IMG/VR virus record: IMGVR_UViG_3300009419_000837
Location: 1 to 59,781 of that record
From: a virus
DNA length: 59,781 bases
Strand: one strand, 5' to 3'
In this document: positions 51,263 through 58,805 of the stretch, one piece after another
Layout of the letters: every line of letters starts with the position of its first letter
Position numbering within the stretch: position 1 is the stretch's first letter
Notes under the pieces: generated by a model
Databases searched by the model: none
The model's input: only the letters and a program-made list of their open reading frames with translations
What the model was told of the DNA's origin: nothing
Position numbers and translations under genes: made by a program

Positions 51263-52846
51263 TTATCTTCCATAGAATGGGGAAGAAGACATCTCCGCCT
51301 GAACCATAGTTAAGTCCATGGTAAGGGCACAGGCAATGGCTAAACTGTCCGCGTAGTCATCATGGGCGTGGGCTTCCTCTGGCGCATGGGCTAGGAAGTT
51401 AGGTCCCTGAAACTTAGTTTCTAGGTCAGTCATTTGTTGGTAAAAGCGCTTCCACGAACGAAGTCTGCGGGTTTTTGCATGTGCAGGCCACCCGACCATA
51501 CGACGGTCAATTAAGGCTTTTAAGTGCTTCCAACGCTTAGATTGTTCTTGCTGGCTACTGCCGATTGAATGAACCTCGGCTCTAGGTAGCAGGAGCTTAA
51601 GGCGTTGCGCCACAGCATCGCCTACTCCATTTGCATCTACACCTACGGCTAGTACATCGTAGTTCTGTAAGAAGTTAACGATCTGGAAGTACTGATCTTC
51701 CCAGTCATCTCCTTGAATTTCTAACCAGTTCAAAACTCGGTGGTCGTAGTAACCAAACTCATCTGGTCTATCCCAGTCAACCCATACAACCGTTACGACC
51801 GTTGAGTCCATCTTACGAGCAGGGTCAATTCCAACAACCACTGGTGTTCTGTGCCACGCCTTAACAGTCTCTTGAGAAGTGTCTCCGAGCTCGTCCATGA
51901 TTGCAGAGGTTACGAACATTCCTCGTTCAAGCAACCACTTGTTAGAGTACGACATCTGGAACTCATCGGAGTCCTCACCGATGCGTAGCATTTCTTTCTT
52001 AATAAACTTTGCGTAGTTGGTGTTGCACTTTGCAACGTCTCGCCAATCCCACTCAATGTGGTTTTGCTTAGACCCGCGCCCAGTTTGGCGTCTCTTGTTT
52101 AACTGAATGGATCGGTAGAAGTTATTCTTGTGCGTTGTGGGGGTACCAGTCTTAACCATCGTTCCCGAGTAGTAAGCAAGCATCGGAGAGATTGATTTAG
52201 ATACTACGAAGTCATCTGCCTCTTGGCACTCATCAATAACAATCAAATGGAAAGACTTAGATTCAATTTTTGCGCGAGGGTTTGCAGTCATCATTGTTAA
52301 AGTAGAACCAGAGTTCTTAAGTTTAATCTGACGAGTAACTCCAGCAACTTTTCCTAGGGAATCATCAATCTCTGGGTCACCTAAAATTTCTAAAGCACGG
52401 TCGCTAGTTAAACGCGTTACGGATCGACCGAATAAAGTTTCTACCTGTCCCTCAACTGGAGCAAACATACCTACCCATAAACCATTCTTAAACTTACCGA
52501 GTAAGTCTGGGTACATACGCGCTAGGCGTGGTAGTAGAACCATCAATGTAACAACTGTGTTTGCAACAGTTTCTGACTTACCTGACTGACGTGCAGCAAG
52601 GGCTGTAATTTCTTCACCGTCATTAATAAGAACTGACTCAATGATTCTTCGTGCCAAAGGCTTTTGATAAGGGTGCAGATCGTGACCTACAAGGGCTTCC
52701 ATGAACTGCATGGTTTTTTCTATAAGCTTGTCTACGAATTCCCGAGAGAGTTCGTCTAACCCGTCGTCCTCTTCTTCGGGCAGGCCGTTCTCGTCTTCCT
52801 CGTCATCAAGGATGTCTTCTTCGTCAATAAATTCAATATCGCTCAT
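51263..52846 (-). CDS. Terminase large subunit
   Basis: 527 residues. An acidic N-terminal tail (1-35) precedes the ATPase: Walker A ARQSGKSE (85-92), Walker B LIVIDECQEAD (201-211) and the KTGTPTTHKNNF coupling motif. The nuclease domain has GIDPARKMDST, VGVDANGVGDAV and HDDYADSLAIA with catalytic Asp residues. It packages and cuts concatemeric DNA. The small subunit is not recognised here. Confidence 0.95.
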   Translation of the reverse strand: MSDIEFIDEEDILDDEEDENGLPEEEDDGLDELSREFVDKLIEKTMQFMEALVGHDLHPYQKPLARRIIESVLINDGEEITALAARQSGKSETVANTVVTLMVLLPRLARMYPDLLGKFKNGLWVGMFAPVEGQVETLFGRSVTRLTSDRALEILGDPEIDDSLGKVAGVTRQIKLKNSGSTLTMMTANPRAKIESKSFHLIVIDECQEADDFVVSKSISPMLAYYSGTMVKTGTPTTHKNNFYRSIQLNKRRQTGRGSKQNHIEWDWRDVAKCNTNYAKFIKKEMLRIGEDSDEFQMSYSNKWLLERGMFVTSAIMDELGDTSQETVKAWHRTPVVVGIDPARKMDSTVVTVVWVDWDRPDEFGYYDHRVLNWLEIQGDDWEDQYFQIVNFLQNYDVLAVGVDANGVGDAVAQRLKLLLPRAEVHSIGSSQQEQSKRWKHLKALIDRRMVGWPAHAKTRRLRSWKRFYQQMTDLETKFQGPNFLAHAPEEAHAHDDYADSLAIACALTMDLTMVQAEMSSSPFYGR

Positions 52847-52864
52847 GTCAACCTAAGTGTAGGA

Positions 52865-52900
52865 GAAAACACAAAGCCCTGGTTTTTATACCAGAGCTTT
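52865..52900 (-). terminator. Likely intrinsic terminator upstream of terL
   Basis: AAAGCTCTGG and CCAGGGCTTT (minus strand, 52900-52891 and 52882-52873) pair over ten positions with one U-G pair; GTGTTTTC follows. It separates the lysis/small-gene unit from terminase, with 118 bases between genes. Confidence 0.6.
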
Positions 52901-52965
52901 ATGTGCCGCACAGGGAGAAGGAAGTGAGGTAGTAATAGTGTAGGGGAATTGTCGATAAAGTGTTT

Positions 52966-53205
52966 TTACGCTTTTGTCATTCTGGTATGAAGTTCGTCCA
53001 CAACCGCATGGATTGCCTCGGCACCAGTCAGCGCCTCACCTAAAAGGTAAGGGTCTCTGCTTCTTTCATACTGGCTTATACAGCGACCAAGATCTAGCAT
53101 GGCTTGATCTATCCACATAGTTAATTCACCTGTAGGTATCTTTTTAACCCTTTTAGCAATTTTTTCAGAGAAGGGTTTGTTCCAAACTTCTTTTTTCTTA
53201 AACAT
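52966..53205 (-). CDS. Small hypothetical protein
   Basis: 79 residues. ATG 53205 is chosen because GAGGAG lies four bases upstream; an in-frame ATG at 53217 would lie further into the preceding gene. The product is helical with a basic start (MFKKKEVW, AKRVKKIP) and acidic end. Last gene before terL; a small terminase subunit is conceivable but unsupported. Confidence 0.6.
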   Translation of the reverse strand: MFKKKEVWNKPFSEKIAKRVKKIPTGELTMWIDQAMLDLGRCISQYERSRDPYLLGEALTGAEAIHAVVDELHTRMTKA

Positions 53206-53488
53206 TCCACTCCTCAATATCGTCTGGGGTAAGACCCATGTCTCTTATGCCAAGTGCCTTAGCCAGTCTATCTTCGGCTCCAGCCTCGTCGTATTCTGCC
53301 ACCTCTGAGCCTTTATGCCAAAAGCCAATATAAAATCCGGGGAGGGTTTTAGGGAAGCGGAAGACTAAGCAACTTCCTTTTCTAAATGGAAGTTCAGACT
53401 CTTGAGTCCATCCCTTTTCGATTACAGGGAGAAGGTTGCGGTGGTAGTACTGAAGTGTTCCTACGTATAGTGGTCCGTATGATTTCAT
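53198..53488 (-). CDS. Hypothetical protein
   Basis: 96 residues, alpha/beta, with LVFRFPKTLPGFYIGFWHKG in the middle and an acidic C-terminus (LTPDDIEEW). Adjacent genes are coupled on both sides (8-base and 1-base overlaps). No known motif. Confidence 0.6.
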   Translation of the reverse strand: MKSYGPLYVGTLQYYHRNLLPVIEKGWTQESELPFRKGSCLVFRFPKTLPGFYIGFWHKGSEVAEYDEAGAEDRLAKALGIRDMGLTPDDIEEWNV

Positions 53489-53928
53489 TAGCTGTTAAAT
53501 ATAACCCTTATCTCTGGCGGCATCCCTGAAGGATCGAAGGGTCCCATATTATCGTGAGTATCAAGACCTGAGTATTTCAAGAACTTACCTGTAGAGTCGC
53601 TAGCCTTTAGGTTAGTCCACATAGCAGGAGGGATTTCGTTGTACTCCCACCAAGTACCATCTCTAAACTTAACAACCAACTTTTGAGCCTCTTTGCTGTA
53701 CGCCAGTTTTAAGGCTCGTGGTCGAGCGGGATTAGTAGTTGGTGCAGGCTGGTTTCTAAATGTAATAGGCTCTTTTGCAGGCTCCATTTCCCAGTCAGTC
53801 CACTGGGAGTTTATGCGCTCATCAAAGCCAGTCTTTTCAGCCATACGCATGGCTATGTTGAACTTCTTATTAGCCTCGTCTTGGCGGTTTAACTCTGCAC
53901 GGCTGATGCCGTTTCTTGACCTAGCCAT
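53488..53928 (-). CDS. KTSC-domain protein
   Basis: 146 residues. The C-terminal half fits the KTSC domain: LKLAYSKEAQKLVVKFRDG, WWEYNEIPPAMWTNLKASDS and TGKFLKYSG. KTSC is a small beta domain found fused to lysyl-tRNA synthetases and as single proteins in phages; its role is unknown. The N-terminal half is basic and helical. Confidence 0.75.
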   Translation of the reverse strand: MARSRNGISRAELNRQDEANKKFNIAMRMAEKTGFDERINSQWTDWEMEPAKEPITFRNQPAPTTNPARPRALKLAYSKEAQKLVVKFRDGTWWEYNEIPPAMWTNLKASDSTGKFLKYSGLDTHDNMGPFDPSGMPPEIRVIFNS

Positions 53929-54191
53929 TATGCCTCACACTCGTGATCACCAGTTTTGTTCTCGCTAACTCTTGCGTTGCACAGAGAACAGATCATCACT
54001 CTAAAGCCTTTAAAATTATTTTGAGAAGTAGAGCCTGCCACAAAGTTACCGCCATCTTCAGCGTACTGTGGTTCGTAGTCAGAGACTACTGGCTTCTCGT
54101 TAAACAGTTCTCTAGGGAATGGTCCTTGTGGACTCATTACCGATTTAGGTACTGGGTGCGCTTGAAGCGCATCAACCCTTGTTATCTTCAT
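53928..54191 (-). CDS. Small protein with C-terminal zinc-binding motif
   Basis: 87 residues; a Pro-rich N-terminal part and a C-terminal CSLC-x12-HEC motif (CSLCNARVSENKTGDHEC), which could bind one zinc. It overlaps the preceding gene by 20 bases, and no good binding site is seen for ATG 54191. Function unknown. Confidence 0.6.
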   Translation of the reverse strand: MKITRVDALQAHPVPKSVMSPQGPFPRELFNEKPVVSDYEPQYAEDGGNFVAGSTSQNNFKGFRVMICSLCNARVSENKTGDHECEA

Positions 54192-54417
54192 CTGAAACTT
54201 CTGGCTCTAGAACGACATCACTGTCTTCTGGCGCTGTGTCATCTTTCTTAGATGATTTCTTTTTAGTTTGTGTTGGAGCTTTAGGAAGGTCTAACTGCCC
54301 AGCCTGAGCACGTGCGTACAAACGTGTTGGTAAGCACTTACGGCAATAGAACACGGCGCTAACACCGGGTTCGTTTACTGTGTATAGGGCAGGGGATGGG
54401 CAGTTAGAGCACTTCAT
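54172..54417 (-). CDS. Small zinc-ribbon protein with acidic tail
   Basis: 81 residues with a zinc ribbon (CSNC at 3-6 and CRKC at 25-28), a Lys/Ser stretch and an acidic tail. Together with its neighbour it makes a pair of cysteine-rich small proteins between the lysis genes and terminase. Family not recognised. Confidence 0.62.
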   Translation of the reverse strand: MKCSNCPSPALYTVNEPGVSAVFYCRKCLPTRLYARAQAGQLDLPKAPTQTKKKSSKKDDTAPEDSDVVLEPEVSDEDNKG

Positions 54418-54419
54418 AA

Positions 54420-54689
54420 TTACTTAGCCTTCTTCGCAGTCTTCTTCGCTGGAGCCTTGTCTGCTTCTGCAAGCTTAGCAAGAGCATCAGTTGCGACCTT
54501 TGCCGCAATACCGAAAGCTGGATCCTTAGGATTGATTGCGCGGATTGCTACTGGAAGAGTAGCTGAAAGCGCCGCGATAATTACAGACTTCACATCGTTG
54601 TTTCCAGTTGCGCTAACAGCGATTACTGCCGCACCGAATGAACGAGCGTAAGAGGCGAGCATCGCCTTATACTTTTTATTGATCTTCAT
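54420..54689 (-). CDS. Holin-like membrane protein
   Basis: 89 residues: a basic start (KINKKYKAM), two hydrophobic segments (about 15-28 and 35-50; SFGAAVIAVSATG and VIIAALSATLPVAIRAI), the NPKDPAFG motif seen after the second helix in phage holins of this type, and a strongly basic tail (AKKTAKKAK). It lies in a lysis cluster with a lytic transglycosylase and another membrane protein. It would permeabilise the membrane at lysis. Confidence 0.65.
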   Translation of the reverse strand: MKINKKYKAMLASYARSFGAAVIAVSATGNNDVKSVIIAALSATLPVAIRAINPKDPAFGIAAKVATDALAKLAEADKAPAKKTAKKAK

Positions 54690-54738
54690 TGTTCTCCTTA
54701 TGTAGCGGGTCAGTGACCCTGCTAATAGTGTAGCAGTA

Positions 54739-54975
54739 TTACTTATCGCCTTCTTTGAGATGCTGATCTAGGCGACCCTTCATCTCGGCAACGTCTGCTT
54801 TAATCTCACCTAATAGAGGCAGAATCTCAAGCCTGATCTTGTCAGATAGGCTGTCCCCACCATTAGGCTTTAGTTCGCTTAAAAATGATTTAACGATCCA
54901 CCGGGTAAACATACCTACCCCCGTAAGAGTTGCGGTAACAGCGGCGGCAAAACCTGCCCAATCAAGTGCGCTCAT
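54739..54975 (-). CDS. Single-span membrane protein with coiled coil (lysis cluster)
   Basis: 78 residues: one N-terminal membrane segment (WAGFAAAVTATLTGVGMF) and a C-terminal coiled coil (LPLLGEIKADVAEMKGRLDQ). This layout occurs in actinophage lysis cassettes (DUF2746-like or spanin-like proteins). It is the first gene after the divergent promoter region. Confidence 0.6.
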   Translation of the reverse strand: MSALDWAGFAAAVTATLTGVGMFTRWIVKSFLSELKPNGGDSLSDKIRLEILPLLGEIKADVAEMKGRLDQHLKEGDK

Positions 54976-55043
54976 TTAAGAATCTCATCCTAATGTAGTC
55001 GGGGATACCAGATGTGTGAGTTACATCACATTTACATAACCTA

Positions 55044-55073
55044 TTTATACTGTATGGCTCTTTAAATTGTCTA
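55044..55073 (-). promoter_or_regulatory. Candidate sigma-70-type promoter for the leftward operon
   Basis: On the minus strand TAGACA (55073-55068) and TATAAA (55049-55044) are separated by 18 bases and match the -35 and -10 consensus at five of six positions each. Transcription would start about 60 bases before ATG 54975 and drive the lysis and perhaps head genes. Confidence 0.6.
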
Positions 55074-55096
55074 CTTATATACAAATAAATAAAAGT

Positions 55097-55125
55097 TTGA
55101 GTTCAATTTGCTATTCGTGTGTAAC
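55097..55125 (+). promoter_or_regulatory. Weak candidate promoter for the transglycosylase gene
   Basis: TTGAGT and TGTAAC are 17 bases apart on the plus strand. Each matches consensus at four of six positions. A rightward promoter must exist between 54976 and 55192; this is the best pair I see. Confidence 0.35.
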
Positions 55126-55150
55126 TCTGTGATACCGTAGGAAATGACAG

Positions 55151-55172
55151 AGGCGCTCACAAGGCGCCTTTT
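55151..55172 (+). promoter_or_regulatory. Leader hairpin of the transglycosylase gene
   Basis: AGGCGC (55151-55156) and GCGCCT (55164-55169) form a 6-bp GC-rich stem followed by TTTT, 21 bases before the start codon. It looks like a small intrinsic terminator inside the 5' leader and could attenuate lysis-gene expression. Confidence 0.5.
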
Positions 55173-55192
55173 GCCAACTGAGAGGAGCAGAA

Positions 55193-55732
55193 ATGCTTAA
55201 TATCAGAATCAACTTCCAAGTTGATCTAAAGAAAGTAGGAGCGGTATGGATGACAATGTTCTTAATGTTCTCCCATCTAGTGGTTCCACCAACGGCTGCG
55301 GCGCTAACTGTGCCTGCACCTGCGGAGAAGCCGATAACGGTGAGCCTGACCTACTTGAAGGTAACAACGACTAAAACAGCAGCCAAGGCCGCCTTGGCAA
55401 GTGACACCGTCAAATACTTTGACGCTGAAGCGCTCGCTTTCTTAACAGTTTACGCAAGTGACTGGCCTATGAAAGAGTGGAAGTGTCTCCGAGCCATCTG
55501 GGATCGAGAGAGCAACTTCAACCCTAAAGCAGAGAACAAGAGCTCTGGCGCATATGGAATTGCCCAGTTCATGCCATCTACTTGGGGTAACTACAAAGTA
55601 GAAAAGACAGCTGAAGCCAAGCTTCAGATTAAATACGGACTTCGCTATATCTTTAAGCGGTATGGCTCAGAAAACGATCCGCATGGCGCATGCAACGCGT
55701 GGGCCTTCTGGCAAAAAAATAAGTGGTACTAA
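55193..55732 (+). CDS. Secreted lytic transglycosylase (SLT-like)
   Basis: 179 residues. A basic start and hydrophobic segment (GAVWMTMFLMFSHLVV) followed by AAA at 36-38 look like a signal peptide. The C-terminal domain has the SLT pattern: CLRAIWDRESNFNP with catalytic E106, GAYGIAQFMPSTW (119-131), and a final YIFKRYGS and AWAFW. It cleaves peptidoglycan. It is one of only two plus-strand genes, with an AGGAG site and a terminator of its own. With the holin-like gene opposite it probably forms the lysis module; a host Rpf/SLT-like cell-wall enzyme origin is possible. Confidence 0.85.
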   Translation: MLNIRINFQVDLKKVGAVWMTMFLMFSHLVVPPTAAALTVPAPAEKPITVSLTYLKVTTTKTAAKAALASDTVKYFDAEALAFLTVYASDWPMKEWKCLRAIWDRESNFNPKAENKSSGAYGIAQFMPSTWGNYKVEKTAEAKLQIKYGLRYIFKRYGSENDPHGACNAWAFWQKNKWY

Positions 55733-55735
55733 AGC

Positions 55736-55769
55736 AAAAAGCCCCCTGCTATATGCAGGGGGCTTTTTT
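55736..55769. terminator. Bidirectional intrinsic terminator
   Basis: A perfect 9-bp stem, GCCCCCTGC (55741-55749) and GCAGGGGGC (55755-55763), flanked by AAAAA on the left and TTTTTT on the right, so it has a T tract on either strand. It separates the convergent transglycosylase gene and the gene ending at 55779. Confidence 0.92.
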
Positions 55770-55778
55770 GTTTAACTA

Positions 55779-56615
55779 TCAGTCTGTGTTAAGTACGCGG
55801 ATGTCAACAGTAGTTTCTACGTCAACAATGCTTCCCGCAGCTGTGTCCTGTGCAACGATAAAGCGGTTAGAAGAGTTAACCCATGCAAATCCTGATGCAC
55901 CAGATTGAACATCAAGTTCTGGGTCATAGGCTGTAGGAACCTCAAATCGAACTGCGTCCGGGTCTGTAACTTCTACAATCTTTACGTTAGACCAAGTTCC
56001 ACTAAACCCATCCCCATCGTTGTAGTCAATGTTAATAACATCCCCTACAAGAAGCTCATGGTTTTCTGTAAACTGAACGGTTACAAAGTTGTCTTGGCTA
56101 TAGAATGAATTAACGTCGTAGTTTACGTAAGTACGGTTGTAGTTAAGGTTTGCTGCCAAGAGCAGGTTCTGTCCCGGAGTACGGAGCATTCCGCGAACGT
56201 TAGGGACAACAGTCTCTAGGCCAGCGTCTCCATCGCCTGCGTAGTTCTCAATGTAGCCAGGGAAGTTTGAGTAACCAGTTGTAGCGATTGTGTGGCTATC
56301 TGCTGGTGTACGAACAACAGCATCAAAGAGATCCTGCCATGCTTCAGTGTAGTTGTAAGGCGTTGTCTGTAGGGTGTCGCTTGAAATTGTCCAAGTGCTA
56401 TCCCAGCCTACATCGCCATTACCGCCACCAAATGAGGTGTAGGTGTCTGTGCGATCATCGTTTGGCTGCATTGGGATATTTCCCCATACGCGATCTACTT
56501 GAACGTTGCCAGTTACAGTGCCTTCACCCGTTGGGTACCAGCCTGAACGAAGAACACCGTTCTCATCAGTAAAGACTTGGAAAGACTTTTCTTCCCACTC
56601 TTCTCTATATGTCAT
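55779..56615 (-). CDS. Virion-type protein with shared N-terminal block and split PASTA-like domain
   Basis: 278 residues. The N-terminus (EEWEEKSFQVFTDENG, RSGWYPTGEGTVTGNVQVD, WGNIPMQPNDDRTD) recurs in the next two genes. After HTIATTGYSNFPGYI comes VPNVRGMLRTPGQNLLLAAN, the first half of a PASTA-like fold, then a small beta module (LLVGDVINIDYNDGDGFSG), then VAQDTAAGSIVDVETTVDI, the second half. PASTA domains bind peptidoglycan or muropeptides. A cell-wall-binding surface role is inferred. Confidence 0.6.
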   Translation of the reverse strand: MTYREEWEEKSFQVFTDENGVLRSGWYPTGEGTVTGNVQVDRVWGNIPMQPNDDRTDTYTSFGGGNGDVGWDSTWTISSDTLQTTPYNYTEAWQDLFDAVVRTPADSHTIATTGYSNFPGYIENYAGDGDAGLETVVPNVRGMLRTPGQNLLLAANLNYNRTYVNYDVNSFYSQDNFVTVQFTENHELLVGDVINIDYNDGDGFSGTWSNVKIVEVTDPDAVRFEVPTAYDPELDVQSGASGFAWVNSSNRFIVAQDTAAGSIVDVETTVDIRVLNTD

Positions 56616-56663
56616 TTCTTTCCTATCTATAGATTGGTTAAGACCCTTACGTCTAAGGGAATG

Positions 56664-57698
56664 TTAAACGTTCTTTGTCCAGGTTCCGCCATTGCCTGTA
56701 GTGTTGGTTGATACTGTGATGTTACGGATAACTACCTTAGTTCCACCAGTGTTGTAAGCATCATCATTTACTACTGAGATTACTTCCCAGTTGCCGTTGT
56801 AGTCAGTTCCGCCATTGCCAGCGATGTTAATGCTCCAACCGACAGCAGGCTTAATTGTGCGACCTAGTAGGAACATGTTGTAATCTCCAGCAGGCAATCC
56901 TGAGTCAAATACAATTGCTTGAATAGAGCCTGTTACATGAATGTGGTTGTACATCACATAGGCTACGGTGCTTCCTGGAGCAACAATTGTTCCAGCGGCA
57001 ACAGCCTGTGACTTAACTGTTCCATTGTTTAATAAAGTTGCGCCATCGCTAGACAAGCTAGCTGAGCCTACAAGTCCAACGGCTGTTAATGCGTTACCAA
57101 TCTGAATTGTGTTCATTCCAAGAAGGTTAGGAACAGCCACACCTGCTTGGAAATAGGTTGCAGTTACAGTGCTTCCATCGTTTACTATTGTTCCAGCGGC
57201 TGGATTTTGAAGTTTAAATGTTCCATCGTTATCTTCAGTCGCTCCACTGGTTGAGTTGGCTCTTACAAAAGAAAGCCCTAGGCTTTCAATAAGTGCTTCA
57301 GCGGCTGTATCGGTTAGAGAACGAAGATCTGGAACTGCAAGTTCAAATTCGATATCCCCATCGCCTGAATAGTCAGGGATATACGCTGGGAAGTTGTTGT
57401 AGCCCGTCTTAATAATGTCGTGAGTTGAAGGTACTACTACTAGACGCTCAGTTACATCGTCCCAAGAAGCGCCAGCGCCATCTTTATCGCCTACTGAAAG
57501 ACCTTGATCGTATGTAGTGTTAAGCGTGTCGCTAGTTGCTCCTTGTGAAGGCGCTGTCCAACCACGGTCTCCCGGCTGGTTGTAGTTATTATTCCAGTCC
57601 GCACCATCATCTGTGCGTTGTTCATCTGGTTGCATTGGGACGTTGCCCCATACAAAATCTACACGGATGTTTCCGTTGTCATCTAATGGATATGGCAT
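56664..57698 (-). CDS. Virion-type protein with two PASTA domains
   Basis: 344 residues. It has the shared WGNVPMQPDEQRTDD block and GYNNFPAYIPDYSGDGD, then two clear PASTA domains (VPDLRSLTDTAAEALIESLG to PAAGTIVNDGSTVTA, and VPNLLGMNTIQIGNALTAVG to VAAGTIVAPGSTVAY), and a C-terminal beta module (GWSINIAGNGGTDYNGNW). PASTA domains are typical of Gram-positive penicillin-binding proteins and Ser/Thr kinases that sense cell wall. ATG 57698 overlaps the small gene's stop as TAATG. Confidence 0.72.
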   Translation of the reverse strand: MPYPLDDNGNIRVDFVWGNVPMQPDEQRTDDGADWNNNYNQPGDRGWTAPSQGATSDTLNTTYDQGLSVGDKDGAGASWDDVTERLVVVPSTHDIIKTGYNNFPAYIPDYSGDGDIEFELAVPDLRSLTDTAAEALIESLGLSFVRANSTSGATEDNDGTFKLQNPAAGTIVNDGSTVTATYFQAGVAVPNLLGMNTIQIGNALTAVGLVGSASLSSDGATLLNNGTVKSQAVAAGTIVAPGSTVAYVMYNHIHVTGSIQAIVFDSGLPAGDYNMFLLGRTIKPAVGWSINIAGNGGTDYNGNWEVISVVNDDAYNTGGTKVVIRNITVSTNTTGNGGTWTKNV

Positions 57699-57823
57699 TA
57701 TCGGCCCCTTGTCTTAGTTACTTCTACGGTTACTTTAGAGCCACCGTTTTTTAATGCCTTAAGTGCATCAATAGCAGAAACGTTAGTCTCTACTCCTTCT
57801 TCGCTTTTTACTTTGATTTCCAT
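57698..57823 (-). CDS. Small hypothetical protein between the paralogues
   Basis: 41 residues (MEIKVKSEEG...ending VTKTRGR) from ATG 57823, just after two TAA codons of the preceding gene (TAATAATG), and coupled as TAATG to the PASTA gene. Beta-alpha-beta-like with a basic end. No family recognised. Confidence 0.6.
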   Translation of the reverse strand: MEIKVKSEEGVETNVSAIDALKALKNGGSKVTVEVTKTRGR

Positions 57824-57825
57824 TA

Positions 57826-58764
57826 TTACCACCATCCAGCGTTATTTTTGCGAGAGTCATTAGAAAAAACAACTACCATGTAGTCTTCCGCCATGCCATC
57901 AGCGCTAAGGATGTCTCCTGCGTCAAACGCAAGAGAAGCAGCGATTACGCCGTCTAGGTCTGAGCCGTAGACAGGCACACCTTGAATATCATCGTAGATA
58001 TAAACATCTGCTGGAATGTAGCTGTAAAGAACACATCCGTCCTCGTTGTAGGTTCCAGACTCGTCCCACTCATCTTCAACTTCGCCTGAGAAGGTTGCAT
58101 CTCTAAAGAAAGCTGGGTTTACGCCCATTGAACGTAGGTAGTCGAAGTAATGCGTAACTTTAGCCTCTTCAAGTGAGGCATTGTTAAACAAGCCAACTCG
58201 TGGAGCGTAGTACTCTTCTCCGTTTTCAAGAACCATACCTGTCCAAGGCTCATTAACAACATCTACTCGGCCATAATAAAGACCAGTTAATTCACCTGTA
58301 GAAAGCTCATCAGAAATTCTAAATTTTGTTGCATCTGCGTAGAGTACTTCTCTGTTACTAGTGTTGAAGTTTTTGGTAAGGTCATCGCATCCAGTGATGG
58401 TTACGAAGTCTCCAACTTGAAGGTTATTTTGCGATGTGTACTCATAATCATCGCCACCTAGATACTTAACAGCGGTCACCTTATAGTTGCGGGAACCGGC
58501 TGTTGGACCATCCTTAAGTGGGTATGCGTTCCACTCAGTGGCAGCAATCTTGTGGCTATCTAGAACGCCAAGCTTCTGTGAAAGAAACATTCCAGCGCGG
58601 TCTTCATCTGGCTGAATAGGGAAGGTACCGAACGCGAAGTCAATTGCTACGTTACCGTCAACAAGACCTTCACCAGTTGGGTAGTATCCAGAGCGAATAG
58701 TTCCGCCCATGTCTTCAAATACTTGGAAAGATACTTCTTCCCATTGTTCTCTATCGTACGGCAT
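57826..58764 (-). CDS. Virion-type protein with shared N-terminal block
   Basis: 312 residues. The N-terminus (EQWEEVSFQVFEDMGG, SGYYPTGEGLVDGNVAIDF, FPIQPDEDRAG) is homologous to the genes at 55779 and 56664. A beta module follows (LQVGDFVTITGCDD to ATKFRISDE), and the rest is acidic and Tyr-rich, with YAPRVGLFNNASLEEAKV and a repeated-aspartate C-terminus. No PASTA domain is visible. GAGAGGG precedes ATG 58764. Likely a surface or tail accessory protein. Confidence 0.6.
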   Translation of the reverse strand: MPYDREQWEEVSFQVFEDMGGTIRSGYYPTGEGLVDGNVAIDFAFGTFPIQPDEDRAGMFLSQKLGVLDSHKIAATEWNAYPLKDGPTAGSRNYKVTAVKYLGGDDYEYTSQNNLQVGDFVTITGCDDLTKNFNTSNREVLYADATKFRISDELSTGELTGLYYGRVDVVNEPWTGMVLENGEEYYAPRVGLFNNASLEEAKVTHYFDYLRSMGVNPAFFRDATFSGEVEDEWDESGTYNEDGCVLYSYIPADVYIYDDIQGVPVYGSDLDGVIAASLAFDAGDILSADGMAEDYMVVVFSNDSRKNNAGWW

Positions 58765-58805
58765 GGCTGCCCTCTCTTACTAGGTGTCTCTAGTATCCAA
58801 GAGGA

